The notes: a model not told the origin generated them from the sequence alone. Positions 16,983 through 26,705 are shown, numbered from the stretch's first letter. The stretch: DNA of 35,857 nucleotides from Bacteroides sp. (GCA_019414725.1 DXLM01000029.1:1-35857), one strand, 5' to 3'. Program-made: numbers and translations.

Positions 16983-19631
16983 TTAATCCTTTAGTCCCAG
17001 TGCCGTATTGATACGCAGAATCATATCGTCATAATGATAGCGTGCTGCCGTATCCGATGTGTTGCGTCTTGACTCAAGCAACTTCTTGATGCGCAACAAT
17101 TCACCTCGTTTGACAGAGATTGCATCCGATATGCGGTTTACTTGTCCGCCGTAGAAACTCAGTTCACGTCTGGCTCCCATGCGTTCTGCCTGTTCAATAG
17201 CAAATTCATTGTGACTGCACCACGGTGTGTGATGGAACAGATACGGATTGCCACTGGTAGCAGTCAGCTGCTTGTTGATTTTTACACCTTCACTTTCTGC
17301 GGCAGCAGTAATCAGTGCGTCGAGGAATCCTTTCTGCAAGTTACGCTCCATCACATCGGGAGTACCTCCCTTGATGGTGGTCGCGAAAATGGAGTTGTGC
17401 ATCTTGTCCATCATTTCCACTACGGTGAAAGCCTTTTTGCCATTCTTCAGTTCGTTTTCCAGCATACGCATCAGTCGGTCGTTCGAGAGCAGATCCCAGA
17501 AAATATATCCCTGCGTATTTTTCAGAATCTGGCTTGGCGCATATTCTATTACTCCCGTCGGGTTTTTACGCAACAGGAAGGTATAGTCGGAAATTTCCGT
17601 ATCGAACAGCCAGCGCGGGTAGCAAAGAACTTCGTTCAGCAGAAAATCGAGTGATGCTTCCTGCTTTTCCTTCTCTACATAGGTATATGTCTTGACTCCA
17701 TCGCCTACAGTCGTATTTTCTATGTAAATACCTCCGATGTTTGCCATTACATGATACAGATAGTTGTTCCACTGGGTAATCACCGCGTAATACAGGCGCG
17801 AAGCCTCCTCGTACGTCTGTCCTTTCTCTCCCGTAGTCGTCCACTTGATGATTTCAGGCACGATACGTTTCAAGTTGGCTATACCCAGTTCCGAAGAACG
17901 GACAGGATCGTCACCCAAATCTTCGTTCTGTGCTCTCGGATCGACAGCCGAACGCGGATCTTGTGCCTCGCTGTATTTATACAGACGTCCGTTATGCTTG
18001 TTCAGGAAATCGTATAACACATCTTTTTCAGCTTCCGGAGTAGGCAGACCATACCAGCGGTAACCATATTCGATGGCAAAAATATCATACGGACCGATGT
18101 GTGGCGATACAGCTGTAACTCCGTCGCCTGGCTGTGCCACATAGTTATAGCGGGCATAGTCCATAATAGACGATGCCGTAGAGTTCATCTTATCTGTAAA
18201 GCTTTTCGAACGGAGCGAATCAGTAGGGAAAGTCCACGATCCCATCATGTTGTGGCGCAACCCCAGCGAATGTCCTACCTCGTGACAGGCCACAAAACGG
18301 ATCGCATCTCCCATCATTTCGTCCGGCAGTTTGGTTCCTCGTGCTTTCGGATCAATAGCTCCGGTCTGGACGGTAATCCATTCCTGCACCATCGAGATAA
18401 CATTATGCCACCACATGATGTCCGCTTCCAGAATCTCTCCCGAGCGAGGGTCGAGAATAGACGGACCCATCGCATTGGCTTTCGATGAGGCTGCATACGT
18501 CACTACCGAATAGTTGATGTCATCAGCATTCACTGCTATGCTATCAGGCAGTTCCTTGGCAATAATTGCATTTTTAAATCCGGCACGCTCGAAAGCTACC
18601 TGCCAGTCTTCTATACCTTGCTTGATGTATTTTCGCCAGCGGTAAGGGGTAGAGTTTTCGATGTAGAACACAATCGGCTTTTCCGGTTCTACCAGTTCTC
18701 CGCGCAGATATGCCTCACGGTTTTCCGGCTTGGGTTCCAGTCGCCAGCGCGTAATGTATTTTTTCTCTTCTGTTTTCTGTTGGGAATCGCTGAAATAGAG
18801 CAAGTCCTTTGTGAAATATCCCACTTTCGGATCATCCAGACGGCCCATCATCGGCTTCTCGGGCAGTAATACCAGTGAGGAGCTGACCTCTACGGTGACA
18901 TTTACTGCCGACATACCTTCGCGTACTTTCGTGGTAAGTTCGGAAGTGGCTACGATGTTGTTAGGAAACGCCTTGATCGACATGATGCGTGACAAGTCCT
19001 TTACAGCAGATGTCCCCAGATTGATATTGTCGAAGACATTGTTGATGCTCGTTTCCGATCCGTCATAGATGTCGTTTATCTGGATGATTACTGAGGTTGA
19101 ATCGGCATTGCATGCTTCCAGCTTGAAATCGGCAATGAGCGGAGAGATAAAGTTATCGCGCACCGAGCGGGTGATAGCATCGTTTTCGGGCGATTCCGGT
19201 AACGGACGGCTCTGGCGCACCCTGATTTTTTTCTCTTCCTTGTTCCATTCAAAACGTATCATCTGTGTTTCGTAGTTTGTACCACGGTTTACACCTGCGT
19301 CATTCAGTTCGAAGGGCACTCTTTGCAGCTTATTCACAACCAGCATGTCGCGCTGAAGCAATGACACGGGGATTTCGAAATAATATTTGCCATCCTGGGC
19401 ATATACATTAAACATGCCACGAGAAACCAGGTTGCTCTCGGAGGCAATCTTTTCAAAATCGGTTTTACTGACTTCTTCAGTTGTTTCTTTTTTCTTGTTC
19501 TTCTTCCACGGGAAAACTTTAGCTTCTGTAGATGTATTGTAATAGCTTGCATTACCAGCCGACGCATAGACTGGAATGCATATCAAAGCTCCTGCTAAAG
19601 CACGTAATAGTAGGGGTTTGTTCTGTATCAT
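16983..19631 (-). CDS. Secreted metzincin-type zinc metalloprotease (DUF5117/DUF4953-like)
   Basis: Protein of 882 residues with an N-terminal signal peptide (about 1-25, ending VYASAG). The metzincin zinc signature HEVGHSLGLRH (H450, E451, H454, G457, H460) is followed by a plausible Met-turn, SIMDYARYNY, about 30 residues later. The long N-terminal half (about 60-300) is beta-rich and matches the DUF5117/DUF5118 region known beside such proteases in Bacteroidetes; the C-terminal half (about 600-880) is helical. It should cleave proteins or peptides in the periplasm or at the cell surface. It is the first gene of a minus-strand operon with SusC and SusD, suggesting capture and import of protein breakdown products. 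Confidence 0.87.
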   Translation of the reverse strand: MIQNKPLLLRALAGALICIPVYASAGNASYYNTSTEAKVFPWKKNKKKETTEEVSKTDFEKIASESNLVSRGMFNVYAQDGKYYFEIPVSLLQRDMLVVNKLQRVPFELNDAGVNRGTNYETQMIRFEWNKEEKKIRVRQSRPLPESPENDAITRSVRDNFISPLIADFKLEACNADSTSVIIQINDIYDGSETSINNVFDNINLGTSAVKDLSRIMSIKAFPNNIVATSELTTKVREGMSAVNVTVEVSSSLVLLPEKPMMGRLDDPKVGYFTKDLLYFSDSQQKTEEKKYITRWRLEPKPENREAYLRGELVEPEKPIVFYIENSTPYRWRKYIKQGIEDWQVAFERAGFKNAIIAKELPDSIAVNADDINYSVVTYAASSKANAMGPSILDPRSGEILEADIMWWHNVISMVQEWITVQTGAIDPKARGTKLPDEMMGDAIRFVACHEVGHSLGLRHNMMGSWTFPTDSLRSKSFTDKMNSTASSIMDYARYNYVAQPGDGVTAVSPHIGPYDIFAIEYGYRWYGLPTPEAEKDVLYDFLNKHNGRLYKYSEAQDPRSAVDPRAQNEDLGDDPVRSSELGIANLKRIVPEIIKWTTTGEKGQTYEEASRLYYAVITQWNNYLYHVMANIGGIYIENTTVGDGVKTYTYVEKEKQEASLDFLLNEVLCYPRWLFDTEISDYTFLLRKNPTGVIEYAPSQILKNTQGYIFWDLLSNDRLMRMLENELKNGKKAFTVVEMMDKMHNSIFATTIKGGTPDVMERNLQKGFLDALITAAAESEGVKINKQLTATSGNPYLFHHTPWCSHNEFAIEQAERMGARRELSFYGGQVNRISDAISVKRGELLRIKKLLESRRNTSDTAARYHYDDMILRINTALGLKD

Positions 19632-19650
19632 ACAATGGTTTCGTTTGAGG

Positions 19651-19679
19651 TTGTAATAAATTACAAAACTTCAAAATTA
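19651..19679 (-). promoter_or_regulatory. Metalloprotease promoter with overlapping palindrome
   Basis: On the minus strand TAATTTTG (19679-19672) matches the -7 consensus exactly; no -33 TTTG is seen. Directly downstream, at the expected transcription start, lies a perfect inverted repeat, TTGTAAT (19651-19657) and ATTACAA (19660-19666) with a 2-base centre. The position, 20 bp before the start codon, suits a repressor operator. Confidence 0.5.
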
Positions 19680-20174
19680 GTATAATTGTTCAGATATTTT
19701 TTATAATTGTCGCATATTTATTAATAATTAAGTATTATTTGTATTTTAATGTTCTCTTTTGCGGCTTTTACATAGCTGTATTTTATGTCGCGTGATTTAG
19801 GTTAAGCATTATTCGGATAGAGGTACTGAAGTGGGATGATTATAACTTGCGCTTGTTTGAGGAAAAAATTGCTGTAGTTTTACCAAATTCTTCTCGATGT
19901 TTTTTTTAAAATCGTACAATTTCCGAAATGTTTTGTACAAAAAATAAGAGGTTATTGCTGATTTGTTAATTGATTGATTTACTTTGTTTTATATAATTAT
20001 AGAAGCTTCTTGTAATAAGCGCATGTATTCATGGGGAATTTATGGATTTTTTTGTCAAATTGTAATGCGCGTGATTAAATTCATTTTACAATAGACTCTG
20101 TAAAGTATATCTGTTTATCTGAATGACCGGTTTTATGTTTTTTCTGTATCAAAGGAATTTATTGGGATTTTGTT
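19680..20174. other. Long AT-rich divergent intergenic region
   Basis: No gene is seen in this stretch between the divergent metalloprotease and unknown secreted-protein genes. It contains dyads: GTACAA (19914-19919) with TTGTAC (19933-19938), flanking an inner TTTC/GAAA; and ATTGTAA (20059-20065) with TTACAAT (20086-20092). TTGTAAT recurs at 20010-20016. CGCGTGATT occurs twice (19789-19797 and 20068-20076). These may be regulator sites shared by both genes. Confidence 0.4.
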
Positions 20175-20182
20175 TATATTTG
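20175..20182 (+). promoter_or_regulatory. -7 element of the unknown secreted-protein gene
   Basis: TATATTTG is a full match to TAnnTTTG, ending 25 bp before the ATG at 20208. No TTTG is found at the -33 position, which may mean that an activator is needed. Confidence 0.5.
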
Positions 20183-20207
20183 CAAATCTTGAATTTAAAC
20201 ATTACTT

Positions 20208-21326
20208 ATGAAAACTAAACATTTATGCTGTGCTATGGCTTTAATCGGAAGTCTGGCGATGACAGAAATTTATGCACAACAAACGATTGTGGCTTGCAAC
20301 GGGAAGACTTATAAACAGGGAGATACGCTTGTTGTCGGCAAGCCTGCTTCTTCGGGTTATTTATATATGCGGTCAGTTGACGGACAAGGAAGTTTGAGCC
20401 CTGTATACGAACGAGATATTGTCGGTTCAAAAATGATTATTACTTCTGTCCCTGAATATGATAAAAAGCTGTATGAATCTATGGGTATCTACGAACAGCC
20501 AGAAACGCCTCAGATTGTTATGGCTGAGGGAGAAGGAAAACATTTTTGTATTAGTCTGAATGGAGCCTTGACAAGTGGAAACATAATGTCCGATTATATG
20601 CCTTCGGCTGTTGAAGGAGCTGTAGATTTGACTCCGTCGATTTTATATGTGTATGCTTTGAAACTTTATCAGACAGCCGTAGACGAAAAGGTTATAGATA
20701 GATATGCGTCATTGTGTGTTCCTGAGGAATTTGAACAAGCATCTGCAGATCCGTTCGCTTTAGAAGAAATACGTAAGACCTATCAGGCAAAGCTTCTTCA
20801 GGAATTAGAAAAAGCTGATTTTTCGAAGGTATTCCGTTTGAAATGTTTGTCAGAACTTCAGCAATATGATATGAATAAAGGGTGTTTTCCTTTGTCTGGA
20901 TTTTCTTGTGCTGACGTAAAAACTAAGCAACAGAAGGATTTAAGTAAACTTGGCTATTGTTTATGGGAAGAATGTGCTTTCCATTTTACTAATACTTCTT
21001 ATTTTACTTCCCTTCCTGTAGATAAAGCACGTGCCAAAGGTTTTTACGATATGAGAAAATATGCTCGTGTTCCTGCTTACGACAAGCCTGTAGCTACCTT
21101 ATATGTGTATGTTAAGTTTAAGAAGGAGCCTGTAAAACTTCCAGAACAGAAAATAATGGTTTATTCAAAGGGACAGAATTTTGATTTTAGCTGGTCAACT
21201 TTAAATAAGGCTTATGGCAAGAAGGCATTGAATATGGATATTGTTCGAATAGATGGATATAATGATTTACTTCCTTATGTGAATGGAGAAGTGACATATA
21301 ATTACTTAGGCAGTGTCGCTTTATAA
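20208..21326 (+). CDS. Unrecognised secreted protein
   Basis: Protein of 372 residues with a clear signal peptide (1-23, MALIGSLAMTEIYA then QQ), so it is periplasmic or surface located. I do not recognise the family with confidence. After a short N-terminal beta-rich segment (about 24-75, QTIVACNGKTYKQGDTLVVG), it has an ALKLYQTAVDEK helix, a helical middle (about 160-220), four scattered cysteines in 217-256, and a beta-rich C-terminus (about 290-372, VATLYVYVKFKKEPVKLP). No catalytic motif stands out. It is divergent from the metalloprotease operon across a 576-bp region and convergent with the GH3 gene, so it stands alone; shared regulation with the protease locus is only a possibility. 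Confidence 0.75.
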   Translation: MKTKHLCCAMALIGSLAMTEIYAQQTIVACNGKTYKQGDTLVVGKPASSGYLYMRSVDGQGSLSPVYERDIVGSKMIITSVPEYDKKLYESMGIYEQPETPQIVMAEGEGKHFCISLNGALTSGNIMSDYMPSAVEGAVDLTPSILYVYALKLYQTAVDEKVIDRYASLCVPEEFEQASADPFALEEIRKTYQAKLLQELEKADFSKVFRLKCLSELQQYDMNKGCFPLSGFSCADVKTKQQKDLSKLGYCLWEECAFHFTNTSYFTSLPVDKARAKGFYDMRKYARVPAYDKPVATLYVYVKFKKEPVKLPEQKIMVYSKGQNFDFSWSTLNKAYGKKALNMDIVRIDGYNDLLPYVNGEVTYNYLGSVAL

Positions 21327-21330
21327 AAGA

Positions 21331-21373
21331 ATGGAGCTGTATTGCGAGTTACATACGATACAGCTCCATTTTT
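21331..21373. terminator. Bidirectional terminator between the unknown gene and GH3
   Basis: ATGGAGCTGTAT (21331-21342) and ATACAGCTCCAT (21358-21369) form a perfect 12-bp stem with a 15-base loop, followed by a T run on the plus strand and preceded by an A-rich stretch. It lies between two convergent stops and can end both. Confidence 0.8.
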
Positions 21374-21386
21374 CATAGAACAATAA

Positions 21387-23714
21387 TTATTTATTAGGCG
21401 AATCCCATTTGTATGTCTGATTGCAAGTAATGTTCAGTGTCTGATTGCCGCTTTGTATACGGAAATCACCCTGTTCAAGGATCCATTTACCGTCAGCTCC
21501 AACAAAAGCAAGATCACTGGCTTTGATAGTTAAAGTAACGGTTTGTGTTTCGCCTGGTTGTAATTCCACTTTTTTGAAAGCACGCAGTCTGCGGTTTTCG
21601 GGAACGAGAGAAGCAACCAGATCGCTGCTGAACAGCATTACAGCTTCCTTTCCTACGAGCTTTCCGGTATTGGTTACATCTACAGAGAACTGAAGTTCGT
21701 CGGTTGCTGTAAATGAAGGATGATTCACGCGCAAGTTGCTATATTCAAATGTGGTGTAGCTCAATCCGTAACCGAATGGCCATTGTACAGAGATAACTGC
21801 ATCATAGTCGTAAGCTCCTTCCATCTTATCCATTTCTTCGCTTACCCGATAGTCGTATGTAGTAAGTGCTGCCTGATGGCGTGGATAAGTGTACGGCATC
21901 TTGGCACTCGGATTAGCGTCACCTGCCAGAATATTTGCCAGTGCATCTGCTCCGTAGTTACCCGGCAACAGAATATTGATAATTCCGCTGGCAAGAGGTT
22001 CCAGATCGTTTATCAGACGAGGTCTGCCTTCGTTCAGTATCAGAATAATAGGCTTTCCAGTGGTAGCAAGTGCCTTTACAAGTTCACGCTGGCTGGGTGA
22101 GATAGCCAGGTCGGAAAGATTACCCGGAGTTTCGCAGTAAGAGTTCTCACCGATGCAGGCGATGATGATATCTACATTCTTTGCGGCAGCTACAGCTTTT
22201 TCTATTTCCGGTTCATTCTCTTCTGTATAAGCACCTTCCGGTTTGTAAGTTACACCTTGTTCCAGTGTTACATATTCGCTTCCGAACTTGTTGCATAGGG
22301 CTTCGTAGATGGTATTATACTTACCGGCAAATCTGTCGGCAAGGTGTCCTTGCCATGAGTAACTCCATCCACCATTCAGACAGCGCATAGAGTTGGCATT
22401 CGGACCGGTAACCAGCAGTTTCTTGCCTTTAGCCAACGGAAGAATATTGTTTTGGTTTTTCAACAGAATTTCTGATTCTTCGGCTGCACGGAGAGCCAGT
22501 TCTGCATGTTCTTTACTGCCAAACAATGGATATTCTTGGGTTGGAGTATTGGGTTGCTCGAAGAGTCCAAGACGATACTTCAGACGGAGGACACGACGTA
22601 CGGCATCGTCTATGCGACTCATCGGCACTTTATTTTCTTCAACCAGTTCTTTCAGCAATGTACAGAAGTTCAGATCGTATGGTTCCATGGCCATATCTAT
22701 ACCGGCATTGATAGCTATCTGGATGGCTTCTTTTTTATTGGCAGCAATGCGTTCGCGAGTGTACAGGTTGTTGATGTCGGCCCAGTCAGTAATCAGCATT
22801 CCGTCCCATCCGAGATCCTCTTTCAGCCATTTGGTAAGCAGTTCATAATTAGAGTGTACGGGAACTCCATTGATGGAACCGCTGTTTACCATGATAGTCA
22901 GAGCGCCTGCTTCAACACATTCTTTGAAGGGAGCGAAGCATTTTTCACGTAATTCCGATACGGGAATATATGCGGGGGTACGGTCTTTTCCTGTACGCGG
23001 CAGGCTGTATCCCATGTAGTGTTTGACTGATGTGGCAATGCGGTCGGCAGGTATATGATTGGGATCATCACCCTGAAATCCACGGACTGCCGTGCTTCCC
23101 ATGATAGAATTTACCAGACAGTCTTCACCATAGTTTTCCCATACGCGCGACCAGCGTGGATCGCGTGACATGTCTACAGTAGGAGAGTAAGTCCACGGGC
23201 AGTTGCTGGCACGTGTTTCGTATGCAGTTACACGTGCGGCTTCGTATGCCAGGTCGGGATTGAACGAAGCACCCAGATTGATGTTCTGAGGGAAAAGGGT
23301 GCCATCCAATGTATAGGTCGTTCCATGGTTTTGGTCCAACCCATAGATACATGGGATTCCTATTTCTTTCATCGACATAGACTGGATTGTTCCGATAATT
23401 TCCTGCCATTTGTCTTTATCTTGTGCCACCGGCCCCGGAGCGTTCAGGAATGAACCTACTTTATATTCTGCAATGGCCTTGCGCAGTTTAGCTTCGTCAA
23501 GCTGGAATTCTCCATCGACAAAACCTCCCAATACATCAATGGCAAGTTCGGTCATTTGTCCGATTTTCTCTTCCAGAGTCATTTTCGAAAGAGTGGCTTC
23601 CACCTGTTGCTCTAATTTTGCGTCTTTGGCAATTGCTGTTGCTGGAGCTGCCTGTATGGAACAGGCAGCTATTGTGAAAGCAAATAAACTTGATGTTATT
23701 TTCTTGTGTATCAT
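21387..23714 (-). CDS. Glycoside hydrolase family 3 beta-glucosidase
   Basis: Protein of 775 residues, the normal three-domain GH3 size. The TIM-barrel domain (about 35-385) has the nucleophile motif GMLITDWADI (D310). The alpha/beta sandwich (about 400-610) has the candidate acid/base glutamate in GENSYCETPGN (E528, aligned with barley ExoI). A fibronectin type III-like domain ends the protein (about 665-760). The N-terminal signal could be cut by signal peptidase I, or by peptidase II at an IAAC box (C18). It should release glucose from beta-gluco-oligosaccharides imported by the SusCD pair. It is the last gene of the glucan operon, 25 bp after the glycan-binding gene. Confidence 0.94.
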   Translation of the reverse strand: MIHKKITSSLFAFTIAACSIQAAPATAIAKDAKLEQQVEATLSKMTLEEKIGQMTELAIDVLGGFVDGEFQLDEAKLRKAIAEYKVGSFLNAPGPVAQDKDKWQEIIGTIQSMSMKEIGIPCIYGLDQNHGTTYTLDGTLFPQNINLGASFNPDLAYEAARVTAYETRASNCPWTYSPTVDMSRDPRWSRVWENYGEDCLVNSIMGSTAVRGFQGDDPNHIPADRIATSVKHYMGYSLPRTGKDRTPAYIPVSELREKCFAPFKECVEAGALTIMVNSGSINGVPVHSNYELLTKWLKEDLGWDGMLITDWADINNLYTRERIAANKKEAIQIAINAGIDMAMEPYDLNFCTLLKELVEENKVPMSRIDDAVRRVLRLKYRLGLFEQPNTPTQEYPLFGSKEHAELALRAAEESEILLKNQNNILPLAKGKKLLVTGPNANSMRCLNGGWSYSWQGHLADRFAGKYNTIYEALCNKFGSEYVTLEQGVTYKPEGAYTEENEPEIEKAVAAAKNVDIIIACIGENSYCETPGNLSDLAISPSQRELVKALATTGKPIILILNEGRPRLINDLEPLASGIINILLPGNYGADALANILAGDANPSAKMPYTYPRHQAALTTYDYRVSEEMDKMEGAYDYDAVISVQWPFGYGLSYTTFEYSNLRVNHPSFTATDELQFSVDVTNTGKLVGKEAVMLFSSDLVASLVPENRRLRAFKKVELQPGETQTVTLTIKASDLAFVGADGKWILEQGDFRIQSGNQTLNITCNQTYKWDSPNK

Positions 23715-23739
23715 ATAATGTGTGTTTTTTGAGAATGAT

Positions 23740-24996
23740 TTATTGTACGCTTATTCTGTCTACATAATATCCGTGGCCAATGCAGAGGAAACCGTCTTCT
23801 GTCTGAATCTTGTCCAGTACTTCCTGAGTTAATTGAATTTGTTTTACTCCGTCTTCTTGGAATTCGATGACGGCAGTACCGGGCAGATCGTTCCACCAGC
23901 CTGTTGTGGTGCGCAACTGGTGATATTCGTCGGCAGAGTTTACTGAATAGTATATGCTTAATACGGCTCCTGCTTTTATGCTGGCGAATACATCCTTTCC
24001 GATCAGGTTGAAAGTCTTGTTCGGATTGTCATCGGGTAAATCCCATGATACATAGTGATGACCTTCCCATAAAACTCTTTCTGAAGATACAACTACTGTC
24101 TGTTCTGTGATGTTCCCCGCAGTGGTATAGAACATGACTTCTTTTCCTGATGTGGTTCTTCCGGTAAGTGTGTATTCACCATCTTCCAGTGAAGGACAGG
24201 TAAAGGCTATCTCGGTTTCCGACTGACGGATAAAGCTGGAAATAGTCTGTCCGCCGAAAGTGAACGATTCTATCTGATTGAGATTGATACCTGTCATTAC
24301 CCATTTGCTGTTTGCTGTAGTACGTTCTGAGCCGGCTGTGATGAGTGCGTCACTGGTAACGGTTACTTTGTTTCCTCCGTATTCATTGCCACCGTTATCT
24401 ACAAGAATAATCCGATAGGTTCCGTCTGCCAGTCCTTCCGGAACGGCATATTCGATGTAGCTGTTTTCTCCGTTTTCTGTGTAAGCGATATCGGTTGCTG
24501 TTTTTCCGCCGATAACGATGCTATTTACTTTATCAAGGTTGTTGCCGTAAAGTTGTGCTTTTGCTCCAGTAGTAATGATGCGTTCGAAGCCGATTTCGGT
24601 AGCCCAGGGATCATCTGCCAAAGGATTGACCTGAATGAGTCCTTCACGGTAAGTCGATTTGCCGATGCTGGTTGTAGCGGTCACTTTCAAATGATAAGTT
24701 CCTGCTTTCAGAGCGAGGTCGATTTCTTTTCCTGTCTGTATTTCTTCTCCGTCAATAAACCATGTAACGGTTGTATAGTCGGCAGGAGTCACAGTCAGTG
24801 TCATCGAGAAGTTGGCATCACGGCTGATATTTGAAACTACTGGCAGTTCACCGTTTACTCGGTCGGGAAATAAAGGGTCAAGGATTCGGGGATCGTCATT
24901 TTCTGTTGCTGTAGAAAATGGAGTTTCTTCCGTGCAGGCGATGAGTCCGAAGCTCATTGCAAGCATGATTAATAGTATGTGGTATATCTTTTTCAT
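23740..24996 (-). CDS. Surface glycan-binding lipoprotein (SGBP-B type)
   Basis: Protein of 418 residues with signal peptide and lipobox LIAC (C21) followed by TEE, fitting a surface-exposed lipoprotein. Parts in order: a PKD/Ig-like domain (about 50-130, TVTWFIDGEEI and GTYHLKVTATTS), two IPT/TIG-like repeats (about 138-215 and 218-300, KVNSIVIGGKTAT and QIESFTFGGQTIS), and a C-terminal domain rich in aromatics (about 305-418, VLWEGHHYVSWDL, GWWNDLPG) likely to hold the glycan site. It has no catalytic motif. The position directly after SusD matches SGBP genes in beta-glucan loci of other Bacteroides. It would hold polysaccharide at the surface for GH16 and SusD. Confidence 0.85.
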   Translation of the reverse strand: MKKIYHILLIMLAMSFGLIACTEETPFSTATENDDPRILDPLFPDRVNGELPVVSNISRDANFSMTLTVTPADYTTVTWFIDGEEIQTGKEIDLALKAGTYHLKVTATTSIGKSTYREGLIQVNPLADDPWATEIGFERIITTGAKAQLYGNNLDKVNSIVIGGKTATDIAYTENGENSYIEYAVPEGLADGTYRIILVDNGGNEYGGNKVTVTSDALITAGSERTTANSKWVMTGINLNQIESFTFGGQTISSFIRQSETEIAFTCPSLEDGEYTLTGRTTSGKEVMFYTTAGNITEQTVVVSSERVLWEGHHYVSWDLPDDNPNKTFNLIGKDVFASIKAGAVLSIYYSVNSADEYHQLRTTTGWWNDLPGTAVIEFQEDGVKQIQLTQEVLDKIQTEDGFLCIGHGYYVDRISVQ

Positions 24997-25022
24997 ATCT
25001 GAATCTAATTAAAAAATGATTG

Positions 25023-26705
25023 TTATTTTGTTGCATCTTTGTCCCACCATACCGGAGTGTACCAGTTGTCTGTTCCTCCCATGCGGTTTAGAGCTTCTTC
25101 GTAACTTACTTTATTGTAAGATGATTCCAGAACCGGGTAGCAAAGGCGTACTGGAATTTCAGTACCGCCGGTCAGATATTGTCCGAAACCGTATTCAGCA
25201 GGTGATTTCAATTTCGGATAACCAGAACGGCGTATGTTTGCCCAACATTCAGCCGGATTGGTGAAGTGGAGAATCCAGGCCTGTGTATTGATGGCTTCTT
25301 TTTTCTGTTCGTCAGTATGTCCGATTCCGTTTTGATTTATATATTCTTCGAATGTTTCATCCGAAACCTGGTCGCATCCATAGCTTTCTGTCAGGAAATC
25401 GATAGCTGCACGTACTCCTGTTCTGTACAGTTCGTCTATAGACTTACTTCCTGTATTCCATCCTTTGAGAGAAGCTTCGGCCAATAGAAATTCAACTTCT
25501 GCGTATGTCATGACTACGCCGGGGTTTGTACTTTTCAGAAAGTTGTTAGCCAGTTTAGGTTCTGTTTCACGAGCTACTGTTGTGCTTATGGAAGGATTGG
25601 TTTCTGCAAGCTCCTTCAAAATATCGCTGTCATATCCACTAGGCCACGGATCATAGCTGAATGCTCCCGGCTCGCATGGCTGGAAAGCGATACCTTTTTC
25701 CAGCATTTCGTTTGTCAGATCGATGCGGTTATCGGGGCTGGTAGAACTCATCAGGCCATCGTAATAGCAGCGTCCGATCATAAACGTACGAGGGTCACCT
25801 GTGTTATACAACTGATTGAAGAGAGTAGAACATAGATAGCTTGGGTTATTGGCCGGATCGTTACCGAACAACAGTTGTGACAAGGCATTTCCACGGTAGT
25901 CTGTATAGGCTTCTTGTCCGAAACTGAATGATTTTTCCATGTATTGGATAAGTGCATTGTCATCATTGCTTTGGAAGATGCCGCCTTCGTCTTGCAGGGC
26001 TGCCTCAAACTCTTCCTGAGCTTTTTGAGGAGCGACATTGGAGATACGCATGGCAAATCTCATTCTCAATGAATTGGCAAGTTTTTTCCATTTGCTTACG
26101 TCGCCGTTGAAAATAACATCACCTGTAATTTTGTCTTTGCTGGCATCCATGTTGTTGCCGGCAGTTTTGAGTTCTGTGAAGAAATCGTTGTAGATTTCTT
26201 CCTGTGTATCGTAACGTGGGTTGAATTTCTCTTCCAGGAATCCTTTGCCTGCTTCACTGCAAGGTACATCTCCATGAATATCTGTAATGACTGACATAAG
26301 GTATACTCTGTAGATACGTACAGCCGAATTGATATTTACTTTTTCAGTATTATCGGCTGTACGATATTGAGCATCTGTCAGGTTTTTGATAGCTGTTGTA
26401 TAAAACGTAGTCCAGATACGTCCCATTTCATTATTGTCGACAGTATGTCTGCCTCCATAGTTTGTTGTATTCCAGCATCCCATAAGTTGTTGGTTGAATG
26501 CATACAGGTAGTTCCTGTAGATTTCTACCATTCCTAGATCGCCGTAAGTCTGTAGCTGGGCTGTGGTGAGCTGTGCATTGGGGTCGATAGTTGAGGCTTT
26601 CGACGGATCTGTATTCATATTCTCCATATACTCATCGCTACATGCTGTAAAGAATATGGTGAATGCCGCCAATATCAGGGTAAAATATGATTTATAGTTT
26701 TTCAT
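25023..26705 (-). CDS. SusD-like_2 family outer-membrane lipoprotein (glucan locus)
   Basis: Protein of 560 residues. The lipobox is FTAC (C22), followed by SDEYMENMNTDPSKAS, the hallmark N-terminus of the SusD-like_2 group, which differs from the classical SusD in region 12293-13627. NSAVRIYRVYLMSVITDIHGDVPCSEA is the conserved TPR-like segment, and MTYAEVEFLLAEASLKGW and NTQAWILHFTNPAECWANIRRSGYPKL are the C-terminal signatures. It caps the SusC transporter and binds the glucan. SusC lies 38 bp upstream and the SGBP gene 26 bp downstream. Assignment is firm; ligand specificity is inferred from the GH16 and GH3 neighbours. Confidence 0.93.
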   Translation of the reverse strand: MKNYKSYFTLILAAFTIFFTACSDEYMENMNTDPSKASTIDPNAQLTTAQLQTYGDLGMVEIYRNYLYAFNQQLMGCWNTTNYGGRHTVDNNEMGRIWTTFYTTAIKNLTDAQYRTADNTEKVNINSAVRIYRVYLMSVITDIHGDVPCSEAGKGFLEEKFNPRYDTQEEIYNDFFTELKTAGNNMDASKDKITGDVIFNGDVSKWKKLANSLRMRFAMRISNVAPQKAQEEFEAALQDEGGIFQSNDDNALIQYMEKSFSFGQEAYTDYRGNALSQLLFGNDPANNPSYLCSTLFNQLYNTGDPRTFMIGRCYYDGLMSSTSPDNRIDLTNEMLEKGIAFQPCEPGAFSYDPWPSGYDSDILKELAETNPSISTTVARETEPKLANNFLKSTNPGVVMTYAEVEFLLAEASLKGWNTGSKSIDELYRTGVRAAIDFLTESYGCDQVSDETFEEYINQNGIGHTDEQKKEAINTQAWILHFTNPAECWANIRRSGYPKLKSPAEYGFGQYLTGGTEIPVRLCYPVLESSYNKVSYEEALNRMGGTDNWYTPVWWDKDATK

